In this document: positions 27,770-36,769 of the stretch, piece after piece
Layout: the number at the start of each line of letters is the position of its first letter
Position numbering within the stretch: the first letter of the stretch is position 1
Program-made: the position numbers and the translations under genes
From: Rhodobacteraceae bacterium KLH11
Lineage (GTDB): Bacteria; Pseudomonadota; Alphaproteobacteria; Rhodobacterales; Rhodobacteraceae
Reading direction: 5' to 3'
DNA: 64,000 nucleotides
Assembly (NCBI GenBank): GCA_000158135.1
Contig: DS999531.1
Coordinates: 1,803,485-1,867,484 of the forward strand
The notes under the pieces: model-generated
Databases searched by the model: none
Told to the model about the DNA's origin: nothing
Seen by the model: only the letters and a program-made list of their open reading frames with translations

Positions 27770-29335
27770 ATGCGAAAGATCAGCAAAACCCTTCTGGCCA
27801 AGGATATTTCGGCGCAAAGCCGCACTGATCTGGCGTTGCAGCGGTATCACCCGATCACGCCCGCGCAGATACGCGACTTTGAAAAGGAGCTGATCGGAAC
27901 CGTCACCCTGCCCACCGACCCCGACTACAACAATGACCGTCAGGTCTGGAACCCGGCGTTTCAGGATTACCCCGAGATCATCGTCTATTGCGAAACCATT
28001 CAGGACGTGCGCGCCAGCCTCGCCTTTGCGCGTGAACATGACATTTGGGTTGTCGCGCGATCCGGGCGGCACAGCACGGCAGGGTATTCGGTCAACAACC
28101 AGATGGTGCTGGACACCAGCAAGCTGCGGTACGTGACCGTCGATCCGGCTGTGTCTATGGCCTATGTCGGGCCGGGCACACCGTTCAAGATGCTGAATTC
28201 GGTCCTGAATTCTTATCACCTGCACGTGCCGGGCGGGGCCTGTCAGGACGTTTGCGTGGCGGGTTTCATGATGGGTGGCGGGTACGGCTTTACCTCGCGC
28301 CGTTTCGGGATGGCCTGCGACAACGTTCTGGGCGTCACCGTGATGCTGTGGGACGGTAGCATCGTGATTGCGGACAAGGATACCAACCCCGATCTGTTCT
28401 GGGCCATCCGGGGCGGGACAGGCAACAATTTTGGCATCCTGCTGGAGATACGTTACCAGCTGCACCCGCTCTATAACGTCTGGGGTTGCCACATCACCTG
28501 GCCGCTGGACAAGGCCGCCAAGGCGCTGGAGTTTCTGCAGGCCAATTATATGAGCACCTGCAAAGATGACAGGTTCGGGGCGTATATCTTTCTGGCCTAT
28601 CAGGGAGACAGGAAAGTGTTGCTGGTGTCGGCGCTCTATGACGGCACGCCGGACGAGGGGAACGCGTTCATCCAACCCCTGCTCAGCGATGAAATCGGCG
28701 GCGAGATGGGGCCTGAAGATCAGAACTATGGTACCTATCAGGAAATCAACTCGTGGCTTTATGACGACAAATACGACATCCCCGTCGTGCCGGATCAGGC
28801 GCGTGAGGATAAACAGGCCGGATATATCAAACGCCAGCTCAGCGAGGCCGAATGGCAGCGCGTTGTGGATTATCTGGACAGCACGCCAAACGCCTATGGC
28901 GCGGTTGCGATCGAACCCTATGGCGGCGCGATCAATCAGGTGCCGCTTGGCAAAGAAGGCAATGCCTTCATCCATCGCGATGTGTCGCTGAACTTCTATG
29001 TCGATGTGTTCTGGCTGTCGGAAGAGGAAAAAGAGATCGTCGTGCCGTGGCTCGATGGGTTCATGCAACTGATGACCGAGGAAGGCTATTTCATCGACCG
29101 GGTCTATCAGAACTACCCGCGCCGGACGCAAAAGAACTATCGCTGGCAGTATTGGGGCGAATATTTCAACTCGCTGCTGTTTGTGAAGCAGAAATTCGAT
29201 CCGCAGAATTTCTTCCACTACCAGCAGAGCATTTCTCCGGTGCCCGACGATGCGCCGCCAGACATTATCCGGGACCCGTCCGAGTCAATCTTCAACGACC
29301 CGACCATCACCTATGAGACATATTCGAACCCCTGA
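27770..29335 (+). CDS. BBE-type FAD-linked oxidase, probably with bicovalent flavin
   Basis: The protein has 521 residues. An N-terminal PCMH FAD domain (about 60-240) has ARSGRHSTAGYS, where the His would carry FAD at C8-alpha, and PGGACQDVCVAG, where the Cys fits the second, C6 linkage of bicovalent flavoproteins. The C-terminal berberine-bridge segment (YWGEYFNSLLFVKQKFDPQ) is present. There is no signal peptide. The family oxidises alcohols, sugars or alkaloid-like C-H groups with O2. GAGGAG lies before the ATG. It heads an operon with LodA-like, ferritin-like, radical SAM and flavin monooxygenase genes, 39 bases before the next gene; its substrate is unknown. Confidence 0.85.
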   Translation: MRKISKTLLAKDISAQSRTDLALQRYHPITPAQIRDFEKELIGTVTLPTDPDYNNDRQVWNPAFQDYPEIIVYCETIQDVRASLAFAREHDIWVVARSGRHSTAGYSVNNQMVLDTSKLRYVTVDPAVSMAYVGPGTPFKMLNSVLNSYHLHVPGGACQDVCVAGFMMGGGYGFTSRRFGMACDNVLGVTVMLWDGSIVIADKDTNPDLFWAIRGGTGNNFGILLEIRYQLHPLYNVWGCHITWPLDKAAKALEFLQANYMSTCKDDRFGAYIFLAYQGDRKVLLVSALYDGTPDEGNAFIQPLLSDEIGGEMGPEDQNYGTYQEINSWLYDDKYDIPVVPDQAREDKQAGYIKRQLSEAEWQRVVDYLDSTPNAYGAVAIEPYGGAINQVPLGKEGNAFIHRDVSLNFYVDVFWLSEEEKEIVVPWLDGFMQLMTEEGYFIDRVYQNYPRRTQKNYRWQYWGEYFNSLLFVKQKFDPQNFFHYQQSISPVPDDAPPDIIRDPSESIFNDPTITYETYSNP

Positions 29336-29374
29336 AAACAGGGGCGGCCACGGCCAAACGGGGGAGGGCCCAGC

Positions 29375-31048
29375 ATGGATACGATCCAAGAGATTTTCTT
29401 TCTGCCACCCATGGCGGTTGCCCGGCTGGGGCCGGGTGAGACGCCGCTGGAAAGCTATGAGTGGCAACAGGACATGGATGCCCATGGCAACAACAAGACG
29501 GTCATCCGGTCGAACATAACTCTGCGAGAGGTCGAAGATGGCAGTGTTACTGCCTACCTTCCCGATCCCGACACGATCCGCTTTCGCGACGAAGGCGGCG
29601 CGCTGCGCCCGGTCGCGCCGTTCTTTGAGCTGTGGGCGCGGATGCATGACGCCGAGACGGGCGAGGAATATGAGACGCCAGTGACGCTCGATCTGCTTGA
29701 GGGTCAGGGCCTTTCGCTGCAAAACCTGCGCTACTCAGTCACCGTCGGGAACACCAAGGCCGAGCGTCGCACGGGGGATGCCGCCTGCGGGTTTCGCGCC
29801 CGGGTCGAGATTGCGGGGCAGGATTTCACCCCCAAGCCCCTGCTGGCCTTCAGCCCCTATACCTCCGAACAGCAGCCGATGGTCTATGAGCACAACCCGA
29901 TCCCGCTGGGCGCGATCCGTGTGATGCACCCGGTGCAAGGCTATGATGAGCCGGTCGACGGAGAGTTCATCGACCGCAGCATCCTGCGCCTGCGCTTTAT
30001 GCCGCCCAAAGGTGAGGTTTATGGGCCACCAGATGCGGCTTATGGCCCGGCGACATTGGCTGTGCCGGGATACCAGAACGATCCGCCGAAATCGGAATAT
30101 GGCCGTATCCATGAAATCGTGCCCGAACAGAACCGCATCCTGAACCCTGACACCCCATGGTCGAAATGGATCATGATGTCCGGCACCTCGGACGACCCCG
30201 AGCCGCATGACAGCTATGATGGTGCCCGCGTCGGCAATGACCAATCATGGGGCGTGGCCGATGATACCAGCGACGGCGTGATCGAGGCGACGCTGGCGGT
30301 GCGCGGCGAGCGTCTGACCGCGCGCGCGACGATCATGACCGGACCACCCGATTTCGCGCCGGATGCGCGGCCGTTCTACAGCCTTGAGGATGATCTGGCC
30401 GACCGTGATCTGTCGCTGATCTCGGTGACCGAAGACAATTACCAACACGCCAAGACCGAGGTGGTCGACATCTTCCGCCGCGCGTTTGAGACCAACAGCT
30501 TGATCAACCTCGACGATATCCGGGCGCAGGGCCTGAAGGACAACGCCAAGCTGCAGGCAAAAACCGGGGTCCCCGCGACGCCGGGTCTGCCATCAACCGA
30601 TGCGAAATCCATGACGGAAGAGGACGCAAGGCCGCCCGACAAGATCGACGAACTGATCCGCCCGCAGCCGATCTCGGTCTTTTCCAACTCGGTGCCCAAT
30701 GACCGGCTGCCCTATACGGTGGCCACGAAATTCGTGCATGAGCAGTTGATTGACGAGGCGAACCTGCTGGATTTCCTGCGCCGCCGCCCGGATTTCGTGA
30801 AAACGCTGCTGCGTCCGCCCTATGGTATCCTGACCGAGCTTGAGACCAACCCGAATCCCGATCAGGCCCCGAACCCGGTTTTTCGCGATCCGCGCATCAT
30901 CCGCGATTCGATGCACGACGCGCGGATGCCGCCCTATATGCGCGATTCCAACTATTACCCGCTGTCCCTGTCGCGCAGGCAGTACCATCTGGTGATCTCG
31001 TTCATCGACTATCTGGTTGCACAGGAATCGGAGGCTCAGAATGTCTGA
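29375..31048 (+). CDS. LodA N-terminal-domain-like protein
   Basis: The protein has 557 residues and no signal peptide. The first 350 residues follow the beta-rich N-terminal layout of LodA/GoxA quinoprotein oxidases: PPMAVARLGPG near the start (compare the HPAIGIARVG type), TIRFRDEGGALRPVAPFFELW around residue 68, and TGPPDFAPDARP near 325. Only one Cys occurs, near residue 132, and no Cys/Trp cofactor motif is present, so it cannot form the CTQ cofactor alone. The last 200 residues are Pro-rich and charged and I do not recognise them. It overlaps the next gene, which carries the matching C-terminal motif, by 8 bases. The split-LodA reading is inference. Confidence 0.6.
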   Translation: MDTIQEIFFLPPMAVARLGPGETPLESYEWQQDMDAHGNNKTVIRSNITLREVEDGSVTAYLPDPDTIRFRDEGGALRPVAPFFELWARMHDAETGEEYETPVTLDLLEGQGLSLQNLRYSVTVGNTKAERRTGDAACGFRARVEIAGQDFTPKPLLAFSPYTSEQQPMVYEHNPIPLGAIRVMHPVQGYDEPVDGEFIDRSILRLRFMPPKGEVYGPPDAAYGPATLAVPGYQNDPPKSEYGRIHEIVPEQNRILNPDTPWSKWIMMSGTSDDPEPHDSYDGARVGNDQSWGVADDTSDGVIEATLAVRGERLTARATIMTGPPDFAPDARPFYSLEDDLADRDLSLISVTEDNYQHAKTEVVDIFRRAFETNSLINLDDIRAQGLKDNAKLQAKTGVPATPGLPSTDAKSMTEEDARPPDKIDELIRPQPISVFSNSVPNDRLPYTVATKFVHEQLIDEANLLDFLRRRPDFVKTLLRPPYGILTELETNPNPDQAPNPVFRDPRIIRDSMHDARMPPYMRDSNYYPLSLSRRQYHLVISFIDYLVAQESEAQNV

Positions 31049-32801
31049 TCAACCCGGCCCAATCCGCATCACACCCCGCAACCTGACCGCCCGCGCGGCC
31101 TATAAGGTGCCGGGCAATCCCGACAACACGCGTCTGGACGGATCGGTAGGCAATTGCTTTCCGGGTCTGGAAATGGACGTGCGCAACCTCGACCGGCGCT
31201 TCTTTCCCGGTCTGGTGTTCAACGCGGTGCGTGTGCCGCTGAGCCCGGTGCCCGAGGCGCCGAAGAATTCGCAGGGCTTCCATCTGGTCTTTGTTGATTA
31301 TTTCTACGACCCGATGCTACCCGACAACAGCCCTGAAGACTGGGTGCAGACATTGCTAGAGGCGTATAGCGGCGACATCGGCGCAAAACTCAGCCAGGGG
31401 CGCTGGTTCCTGTCATGGGTTGAACAAAGCGGCAAGCGCATCACTTTCGAGGAGGAAGACGGCACTCCCTATGATGGGCTGATGATCTGGCGGTTTATCC
31501 GCAGTCTGGAACATGGCGATGACAAACCGGTCAGCATTGCTCTGGAACGGCGCAATCATGAAGGCATCGTGGATACCGAGCAGGTCGTCTTGCATGGTTT
31601 CCGCCGCCAGTACCGGACCGAAGCGGGCGTGTTCAGCGAGGCTTACGATCCCGGCGAACTGACGCAAAGCCTGTGCAACCCGTGGTCCCATGATTTCCGC
31701 GACTGTGGCTGCCACTATTGGCCCTCGAACCATCCCGATGTGGTGATGGCTGAGGTGGCGCATGATGACCAGCTGCCCTCGGGCCAGTCGAAGAACCCGA
31801 TCGAGGCCGAGACCTATCTGGATTGGCTGCGCTCAGACAAATCTCCGTCCGGCAACGTCGCGGCGCTGAATACGGTGGAACAGAACCGCCCCTATCAGAT
31901 CGACCACTATCAGGTGAACCAGATGTGGAGCGAGCTGCCCATCGTGGTTGAAGGCCGCGAAACCGGCGAGGTCTATGAGGTCGACCCCGAACTGCCGGGC
32001 GTCGCGCCCTATGACACGCCCGAGGCGATGATCGAGGACCTCAAGACCCGTCTGGCCGCGATGGAGATGACGCTGAGCCTGCAATATCTCTATGCCTATT
32101 TCTCGCTGGCCGATCCTGAGACGGTGGATACCAGGAAATGGCCGACGTTGAAGGATGATCTGATCTTCGCCCGCCGCTCGGTTCTGGAGGTCGCGATTGG
32201 CGAGATGACCCATATGCGCTGGGCGAACCAGTTGCTGTGGGAACTTGAACCCGGCGCTTATGAGCCCGTGCTGACGCCCTCTGAAACCCTGCCGGCGGGC
32301 AAGGGCAAGACACAGCCCCGCGCGCTGCGTCCCCTGACCGCCGAGGCACTTGCGGATTTCATCGAGATCGAGCGCCCCGGCGGCACCATCGACCGCGCCT
32401 ATGCGCAATGCGTGGCGACGCTGGAGCAAGAGGAGTTGTTCCCCGAACGCCGCCTCTATGCGCTGGCCGTGCGGATTGACACCGACGGGGATGAGCATTT
32501 TCTGCGCTTCAGCCAGATGAAGGACGTTCTGGCCAAATATGACAGGGGCGAGGGCACCCCGGCCTACTTGCGCCAGATCGAGGTCGGAACCGAGGCGCAG
32601 GCCAAAACGGCGCTGGACCTGTATGCCAAGGTCAGGGAGGGGCTTGCCAAAGCCTACACCCTTGAGGCCGAGGGACAGTTCGAAGAGTCCCAGACCTATA
32701 TCCAGCAGGTGCGCGATGACATGAAACTGTTCCGGGTCGAGGGCGAGGCGCTGGCCGCCAAAGGGATCGGCATTCCGTTCTGGACGGAGGGCACGGTGTG
32801 A
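31041..32801 (+). CDS. LodA C-terminal-like domain fused to VioB-type ferritin-like domain
   Basis: The protein has 586 residues. Residues 1-260 resemble the catalytic half of LodA/GoxA oxidases: GSVGNCFPGLEMDVRNLDRR near residue 33, and LCNPWSHDFRDCGCHYWPS with Cys212, Cys222, Cys224, Trp215 and Trp227, which corresponds to the Cys/Trp region that forms cysteine tryptophylquinone. Residues 325-500 match the ferritin-like domain of iminophenylpyruvate dimer synthases (VioB/RebD): EMTLSLQYLYAYFS, a GEMTHMRWANQLLW ExxH helix and DGDEHFLRF. The start at 31041 follows CGGAGG. The fusion of a quinoprotein-like domain and a metal-binding four-helix domain is unusual. I infer an oxidative enzyme whose Trp is modified by the next two gene products. 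Confidence 0.7.
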   Translation: MSDQPGPIRITPRNLTARAAYKVPGNPDNTRLDGSVGNCFPGLEMDVRNLDRRFFPGLVFNAVRVPLSPVPEAPKNSQGFHLVFVDYFYDPMLPDNSPEDWVQTLLEAYSGDIGAKLSQGRWFLSWVEQSGKRITFEEEDGTPYDGLMIWRFIRSLEHGDDKPVSIALERRNHEGIVDTEQVVLHGFRRQYRTEAGVFSEAYDPGELTQSLCNPWSHDFRDCGCHYWPSNHPDVVMAEVAHDDQLPSGQSKNPIEAETYLDWLRSDKSPSGNVAALNTVEQNRPYQIDHYQVNQMWSELPIVVEGRETGEVYEVDPELPGVAPYDTPEAMIEDLKTRLAAMEMTLSLQYLYAYFSLADPETVDTRKWPTLKDDLIFARRSVLEVAIGEMTHMRWANQLLWELEPGAYEPVLTPSETLPAGKGKTQPRALRPLTAEALADFIEIERPGGTIDRAYAQCVATLEQEELFPERRLYALAVRIDTDGDEHFLRFSQMKDVLAKYDRGEGTPAYLRQIEVGTEAQAKTALDLYAKVREGLAKAYTLEAEGQFEESQTYIQQVRDDMKLFRVEGEALAAKGIGIPFWTEGTV

Positions 32802-34108
32802 TCCCACCCGCCGCGCAGGTGCATTTCTTCGACACCGATCAGGGAGATCACATGCTGGCCGTTGACGGCTCGCGCGTGTTCGATGTGCCTGCGGGAACGG
32901 CAGGTCGGTTTGCTGCCATGGACGAGCCCGGCCAAAGCGCTTTTCTCAGGTCAATGGGGCTGGATGGCACCCCGTTCATTAATGACACCCCACCGCAGAA
33001 CATGCCCGTGCGTTCGCTGTCGCTGGCCGTGGCGCAGAAATGCAATCTGGCCTGCACCTATTGCTACGCCGCGGGCGGAGAGTTTGGCGGCCCTGCGCGG
33101 AATATGGAGTGGGAGGTTGCCAAAGCCTCGGTCGATCGGCTGGTGGCCGAGGCTGAGCCGGGCGTGCGCATAAACCTCGCCTTTCTGGGCGGAGAGCCGC
33201 TGATCAACCGCGATCTGGTGCAGCGCACGACGGAGTATGCGGTGGAGCAAGCGCAGGCCAACGGGTTGAGCGTCGGGTTTTCGATCACCACCAACGGCAC
33301 CTTGCTGCGCCCCGAGGACGCCGCGTTTTTTGAGGCACATGGTTTTGCCGTCACGATCAGCCTGGATGGCGTGGGCAAGGTCCATGACAGGTTGCGCCCC
33401 AATCGCGGTGGGCGGGGCAGTTTTGATACGATCCTGAAACGGGTCGCGCCCTTGCTGGCCGCCCAGCACCGCATGCAGGTCGGAGCCCGGGTGACGGTGA
33501 CCCCGCAGAACTTGAACCTGCCCGAGACGCTGGAGCAGTTTGTCGGGATGGGGTTTCACTCGGTCGGCTTCTCACCGATGCTGGCCTCGCCCGACGGCCA
33601 GCATGAGCTGGACCGGGGCAATCTGGCCGAAATGCTGACGCAGATGATCCACTGTGGTGAGGTGTTCGAGGCGGCGGTGATCGACGGGCGGCGCTATCCG
33701 TTCTCGAACATGGCTGCGGCGATGCAGGAAATCCATCGCGGTACACACCGCCCTTATGCCTGCGGGGCAGGGGGCGGATATTTCGGCGTATCCGCCGATG
33801 GCGGGCTTTTTGCGTGCCACCGTTTTGTCGAGGACGAGGCAGGCGCCATGGGCGACGTCTATGACGGCCCCGATCTGCGGCGCGAAAACTGGCTGGCGGA
33901 TCGTCACGTGCACACGCAATCCCCCTGCACCACCTGCTGGGCGCGCTATCTGTGCGGCGGTGGCTGTCATCACGAGGTCATTCATCGCGGACGCCCCGCC
34001 TGTGATTACATTCGCGGCTGGCTGCACTATTGCCTGCAGGCCTATGTTCGCCTGTCCGAGGCACGCCCGGATTATTTCGGGACGCCCGCGCAGGTGGTCT
34101 CTGCCTGA
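32798..34108 (+). CDS. radical SAM/SPASM protein-modifying maturase (QhpD-like type)
   Basis: The protein has 436 residues. Radical SAM ligands are Cys82, Cys86 and Cys89 (CNLACTYCYA), followed by FLGGEPLIN and SITTNGTLL. The C-terminal SPASM region has further Cys clusters (CTTCWARYLCGGGCHHE, then CDYIRGWLHYC) for two auxiliary [4Fe-4S] clusters. This architecture belongs to peptide and protein maturases such as QhpD, which makes thioether bonds in the CTQ subunit of quinohemoprotein amine dehydrogenase. The GTG start overlaps the previous stop and has GGAGG 7 bases upstream. The likely target is the Cys-rich segment of the protein encoded just upstream. Confidence 0.85.
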   Translation: MIPPAAQVHFFDTDQGDHMLAVDGSRVFDVPAGTAGRFAAMDEPGQSAFLRSMGLDGTPFINDTPPQNMPVRSLSLAVAQKCNLACTYCYAAGGEFGGPARNMEWEVAKASVDRLVAEAEPGVRINLAFLGGEPLINRDLVQRTTEYAVEQAQANGLSVGFSITTNGTLLRPEDAAFFEAHGFAVTISLDGVGKVHDRLRPNRGGRGSFDTILKRVAPLLAAQHRMQVGARVTVTPQNLNLPETLEQFVGMGFHSVGFSPMLASPDGQHELDRGNLAEMLTQMIHCGEVFEAAVIDGRRYPFSNMAAAMQEIHRGTHRPYACGAGGGYFGVSADGGLFACHRFVEDEAGAMGDVYDGPDLRRENWLADRHVHTQSPCTTCWARYLCGGGCHHEVIHRGRPACDYIRGWLHYCLQAYVRLSEARPDYFGTPAQVVSA

Positions 34109-34112
34109 TCAG

Positions 34113-35561
34113 ATGACGACAGAAACCGAAATCTGTGTGATCGGGGGTGGCCCGGCCGGGGCGGCCACCGCGCTAAGGCTGGCGCAGCTTGGGCGGCAGG
34201 TATGTCTGCTGGAGCGTGCGGCTTTCCCGCGTCAACATGTCGGGGAATCGCTGCCCCCTTCGATCTGGCCAGTGCTTCAACTGCTGGGCGTGGATGACCT
34301 TGTTGCGCAGGCGGGTTTTTTGCGGGCGACGGGTTCTGTTCTGCACTGGGGCGGCGGGTTTGAGCGTCGTGGGAGGAACTCTACCCGCCCCGGGCTACTG
34401 GTTGACCGGGGGCGTTTTGATGCGCTGTTGCTGCAAGCCGCTGCGGCGGCGGGTGTGCAGGTGCCGCAACCCGCGCGCGCCTATCGCCCGGTGCGTCACG
34501 GCGATGGTTGGAAAATTCCGGTGCATTCGAGCGCCGGGCATCATGCCATCACGGCGCAGATACTGGTGGACGCGGCGGGCAGGCAGGCCGGGCTGGGGCG
34601 CCGGTTCCGGCCAACCTCCAAACCGTTGCTGGCGCTTTATGCCTATTGGCAGGTACCACCGGGTTTTGGCGCGCAGGCGCGGGTCGAGGCAGGGCGCGCG
34701 CATTGGTATTGGGGCGCGCTATTGCCGGGCGGTGTGGTCAACGCCATGGTCTTTGTCGACCCCGCAACCTGCACCGGGCTGTCCCCTGCAGCGCGTCGCG
34801 ACCTTTATCTGAACCTGCTGGCCCAATCGACGCTGCTATCCCCGTGTCTGGAGCAACGCCGGATCGGCCCGGTCCGCCGCAGTGACGCGACCAGCCTGAC
34901 CGAAACGACGCGTCCGGCCCCTGATCTGCTGCGGGTGGGTGAGGCCGCTTTCACGGTCGATCCGCTGTCATCCCAGGGGGTGCAGCTCTCGATGGGGCAG
35001 GCTGTGCAGGCTGCCGTTGTGCTCAACACCATTCTGAACAGCCCTGAAAAGGGTGATCTGGCACTGTCGTTCTATGCCGATCGGCAGGCCGAGCGGGTGC
35101 AGACCCACGCCGCGCTGGCTGCCGGGTTCTATGCAAAGCAACAGGCGATCACCCCGGCCCCCTTCTGGGCCAACCGATCCACGCCGTTGGAGCCGGGGCG
35201 CACCGCCCAGCCTGATCTCAATCCGGACGAATTGCGCAGCGATCAGCTGGTGCATCTGTCCCCGCTGACCAGCCTGCAGGTCTCGGGTGTTCAGAGTGCA
35301 ACCCGGATCGAAGCGGCCCCGGTTCTGACGCATCCGAACTTGCCGCGCCCTGTTGCGTGTCTGGAAGGCACGCCGCTTGCGCCCCTGTTGCAGCGGCTGG
35401 AGGGCCGGGCAACCGTCGGCCAGATCAGGCAGCGTTGGTCGGATATGCTGGGGCCCGAGCACGCGATGCGGCTGGTGCACTGGCTCTGGCATCACCGGAT
35501 TCTGGTTCCGGCTGGCGAAAGCGATGTAATCCCGGTTTCCTCTGCCCGCCGAATGACATAA
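34113..35561 (+). CDS. LodB/QhpG-like FAD monooxygenase with PqqD-like C-terminal domain
   Basis: The protein has 482 residues. Residues 1-360 are a flavin monooxygenase/halogenase-like domain: IGGGPAGAATALRLAQLG (about 8-25), RQHVGESLPPSIWPVLQLLG, and a second FAD contact at VGEAAFTVDPLSSQGVQLS. LodB and QhpG are of this type and install oxygen on the cofactor Trp. The last 80 residues (CLEGTPLAPLLQRLEG, then VHWLWHHRILVP) look like a PqqD/RRE winged helix, which in other systems binds a precursor peptide. The frame reaches back to 33756, inside the radical SAM gene, but the ATG at 34113 opens the FAD domain. Last gene of the operon. Confidence 0.8.
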   Translation: MTTETEICVIGGGPAGAATALRLAQLGRQVCLLERAAFPRQHVGESLPPSIWPVLQLLGVDDLVAQAGFLRATGSVLHWGGGFERRGRNSTRPGLLVDRGRFDALLLQAAAAAGVQVPQPARAYRPVRHGDGWKIPVHSSAGHHAITAQILVDAAGRQAGLGRRFRPTSKPLLALYAYWQVPPGFGAQARVEAGRAHWYWGALLPGGVVNAMVFVDPATCTGLSPAARRDLYLNLLAQSTLLSPCLEQRRIGPVRRSDATSLTETTRPAPDLLRVGEAAFTVDPLSSQGVQLSMGQAVQAAVVLNTILNSPEKGDLALSFYADRQAERVQTHAALAAGFYAKQQAITPAPFWANRSTPLEPGRTAQPDLNPDELRSDQLVHLSPLTSLQVSGVQSATRIEAAPVLTHPNLPRPVACLEGTPLAPLLQRLEGRATVGQIRQRWSDMLGPEHAMRLVHWLWHHRILVPAGESDVIPVSSARRMT

Positions 35562-35599
35562 GGTTCGGGCAAGACGCAAACAGCCAATAAAGAGGTCGC

Positions 35600-36739
35600 A
35601 TGTCGCGTTTCGATGGGTATTTCCTGCGGCAATTGCTGGTGCTGTTTGGCTTTTTCACCCTCGTACTGGTTGGGGTGTTCTGGATCACCCGCTCTGTCAG
35701 CCTGTTTGACCGGGTGATCAGCGGCGGTCAGTCGGCGTTTGTGTTTCTGGAGTTCACTGCCTTGACCCTGCCCACGCTGATCCGGACCGTCATGCCCATG
35801 GCTGTCTTTGCCGCTGCTGTTTACGCGACCAACCGGTTGAGCCGGGAAAGTGAAATGACGGTCATGCTTGCCACAGGCTCCAGCCCCTGGCGGCTGGCGC
35901 GCGCTGTGCTGATGTTCGGGCTGAGCGCGGGTCTGATGATGGCGGTCATCAGCGTGTTTCTACGCCCCGCTTCGGTGGAGCGGCTTGAACAAAGACAGGC
36001 CGAAGTGGCGGGCGACGTGACCGCACAATTGCTGAACGAAGGCGAATTCCTGCACCCCGCAGACGGGGTTACGGTTTATATCAGCCGTATTGATCTGGAT
36101 GGAACACTGCACGAGGTGTTCGTCTCGGACCGGCGCGATACGGTCAATCCGGTCAGCTATTCCAGCACCACGGCTTATCTGGTCAATCAGGCCTCGGGCA
36201 TCCATCTGGTGATGTTGGATGGCGTTGCGCTGCGGTTTGATCAACAGGGCAATACGCTGTCGTCTACTTTGTTCGAAGACGCTGCGTATGATGTCTCTGA
36301 ACTGACCAACAACACCGGCACAGACAATCGCAGCCGGGAAGCCATCCCCACGATCGAACTGATCCGGGATCGGGATACTGTTGCTGAGACCGATGACCAT
36401 AGTCTGGGTCAGCTGGTAGACGAATTGCATCAGAGGTTTTCGTGGATTGCCATATGTATCGCGGTGGCGCTGGTGGGGTATTCAACGCTGATGCTTGGCA
36501 GTTTCTCGCGTTTCGGGCTGTGGCCGCAAATCCTGGGCGCGTTCACAATTCTGGTCTTGCTGGAAGGCGTGCGCGGATTTGTTTCGCCCGTGGTGATCGA
36601 GGACCCCCGGCTTTGGGTCCTGCTTTATCTGCCTGCCATATTGGGCGTCGTGGTGTCGGGCCTGTTTCTGACGATCGCCGGGCGCCCATTTTTCCGACGG
36701 GTACAGCAGAGCCGGAACAGCGCGATCGCATCCGCCTGA
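35600..36739 (+). CDS. lptF: LPS export permease LptF
   Basis: The protein has 379 residues with the YjgP/YjgQ layout: N-terminal FDGYFLRQLLVLFGFFTLVLVG, three early transmembrane helices, a periplasmic beta-jellyroll (about residues 130-265) and three helices at the end. LptF and LptG form the membrane part of the LptB2FG extractor that lifts lipopolysaccharide from the inner membrane. AAAGAGGTCGC lies upstream of the ATG. The partner lptG, normally next in line, is absent; the following DNA has accessory character. This could be a second lptF or the place where an island entered the operon. Confidence 0.88.
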   Translation: MSRFDGYFLRQLLVLFGFFTLVLVGVFWITRSVSLFDRVISGGQSAFVFLEFTALTLPTLIRTVMPMAVFAAAVYATNRLSRESEMTVMLATGSSPWRLARAVLMFGLSAGLMMAVISVFLRPASVERLEQRQAEVAGDVTAQLLNEGEFLHPADGVTVYISRIDLDGTLHEVFVSDRRDTVNPVSYSSTTAYLVNQASGIHLVMLDGVALRFDQQGNTLSSTLFEDAAYDVSELTNNTGTDNRSREAIPTIELIRDRDTVAETDDHSLGQLVDELHQRFSWIAICIAVALVGYSTLMLGSFSRFGLWPQILGAFTILVLLEGVRGFVSPVVIEDPRLWVLLYLPAILGVVVSGLFLTIAGRPFFRRVQQSRNSAIASA

Positions 36740-36769
36740 GCACGTGAATGCGGGACGTGCAATTCTTTT
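36740..36769 (+). terminator. probable intrinsic terminator after lptF
   Basis: GCACGT pairs with ACGTGC across a nine-base loop and is followed by AATTCTTTT. It starts at the lptF stop codon, so lptF transcription likely ends here, in keeping with the lack of lptG. Confidence 0.5.

Noticed and set aside
27698-29218. 506-codon antisense frame over the BBE oxidase
   Set aside because: It is a shadow of a clearly recognisable sense gene.
29375-31048. Complete LodA oxidase in one chain
   Set aside because: The protein has a single Cys and no Cys/Trp motif, so only the N-terminal half of LodA is represented.
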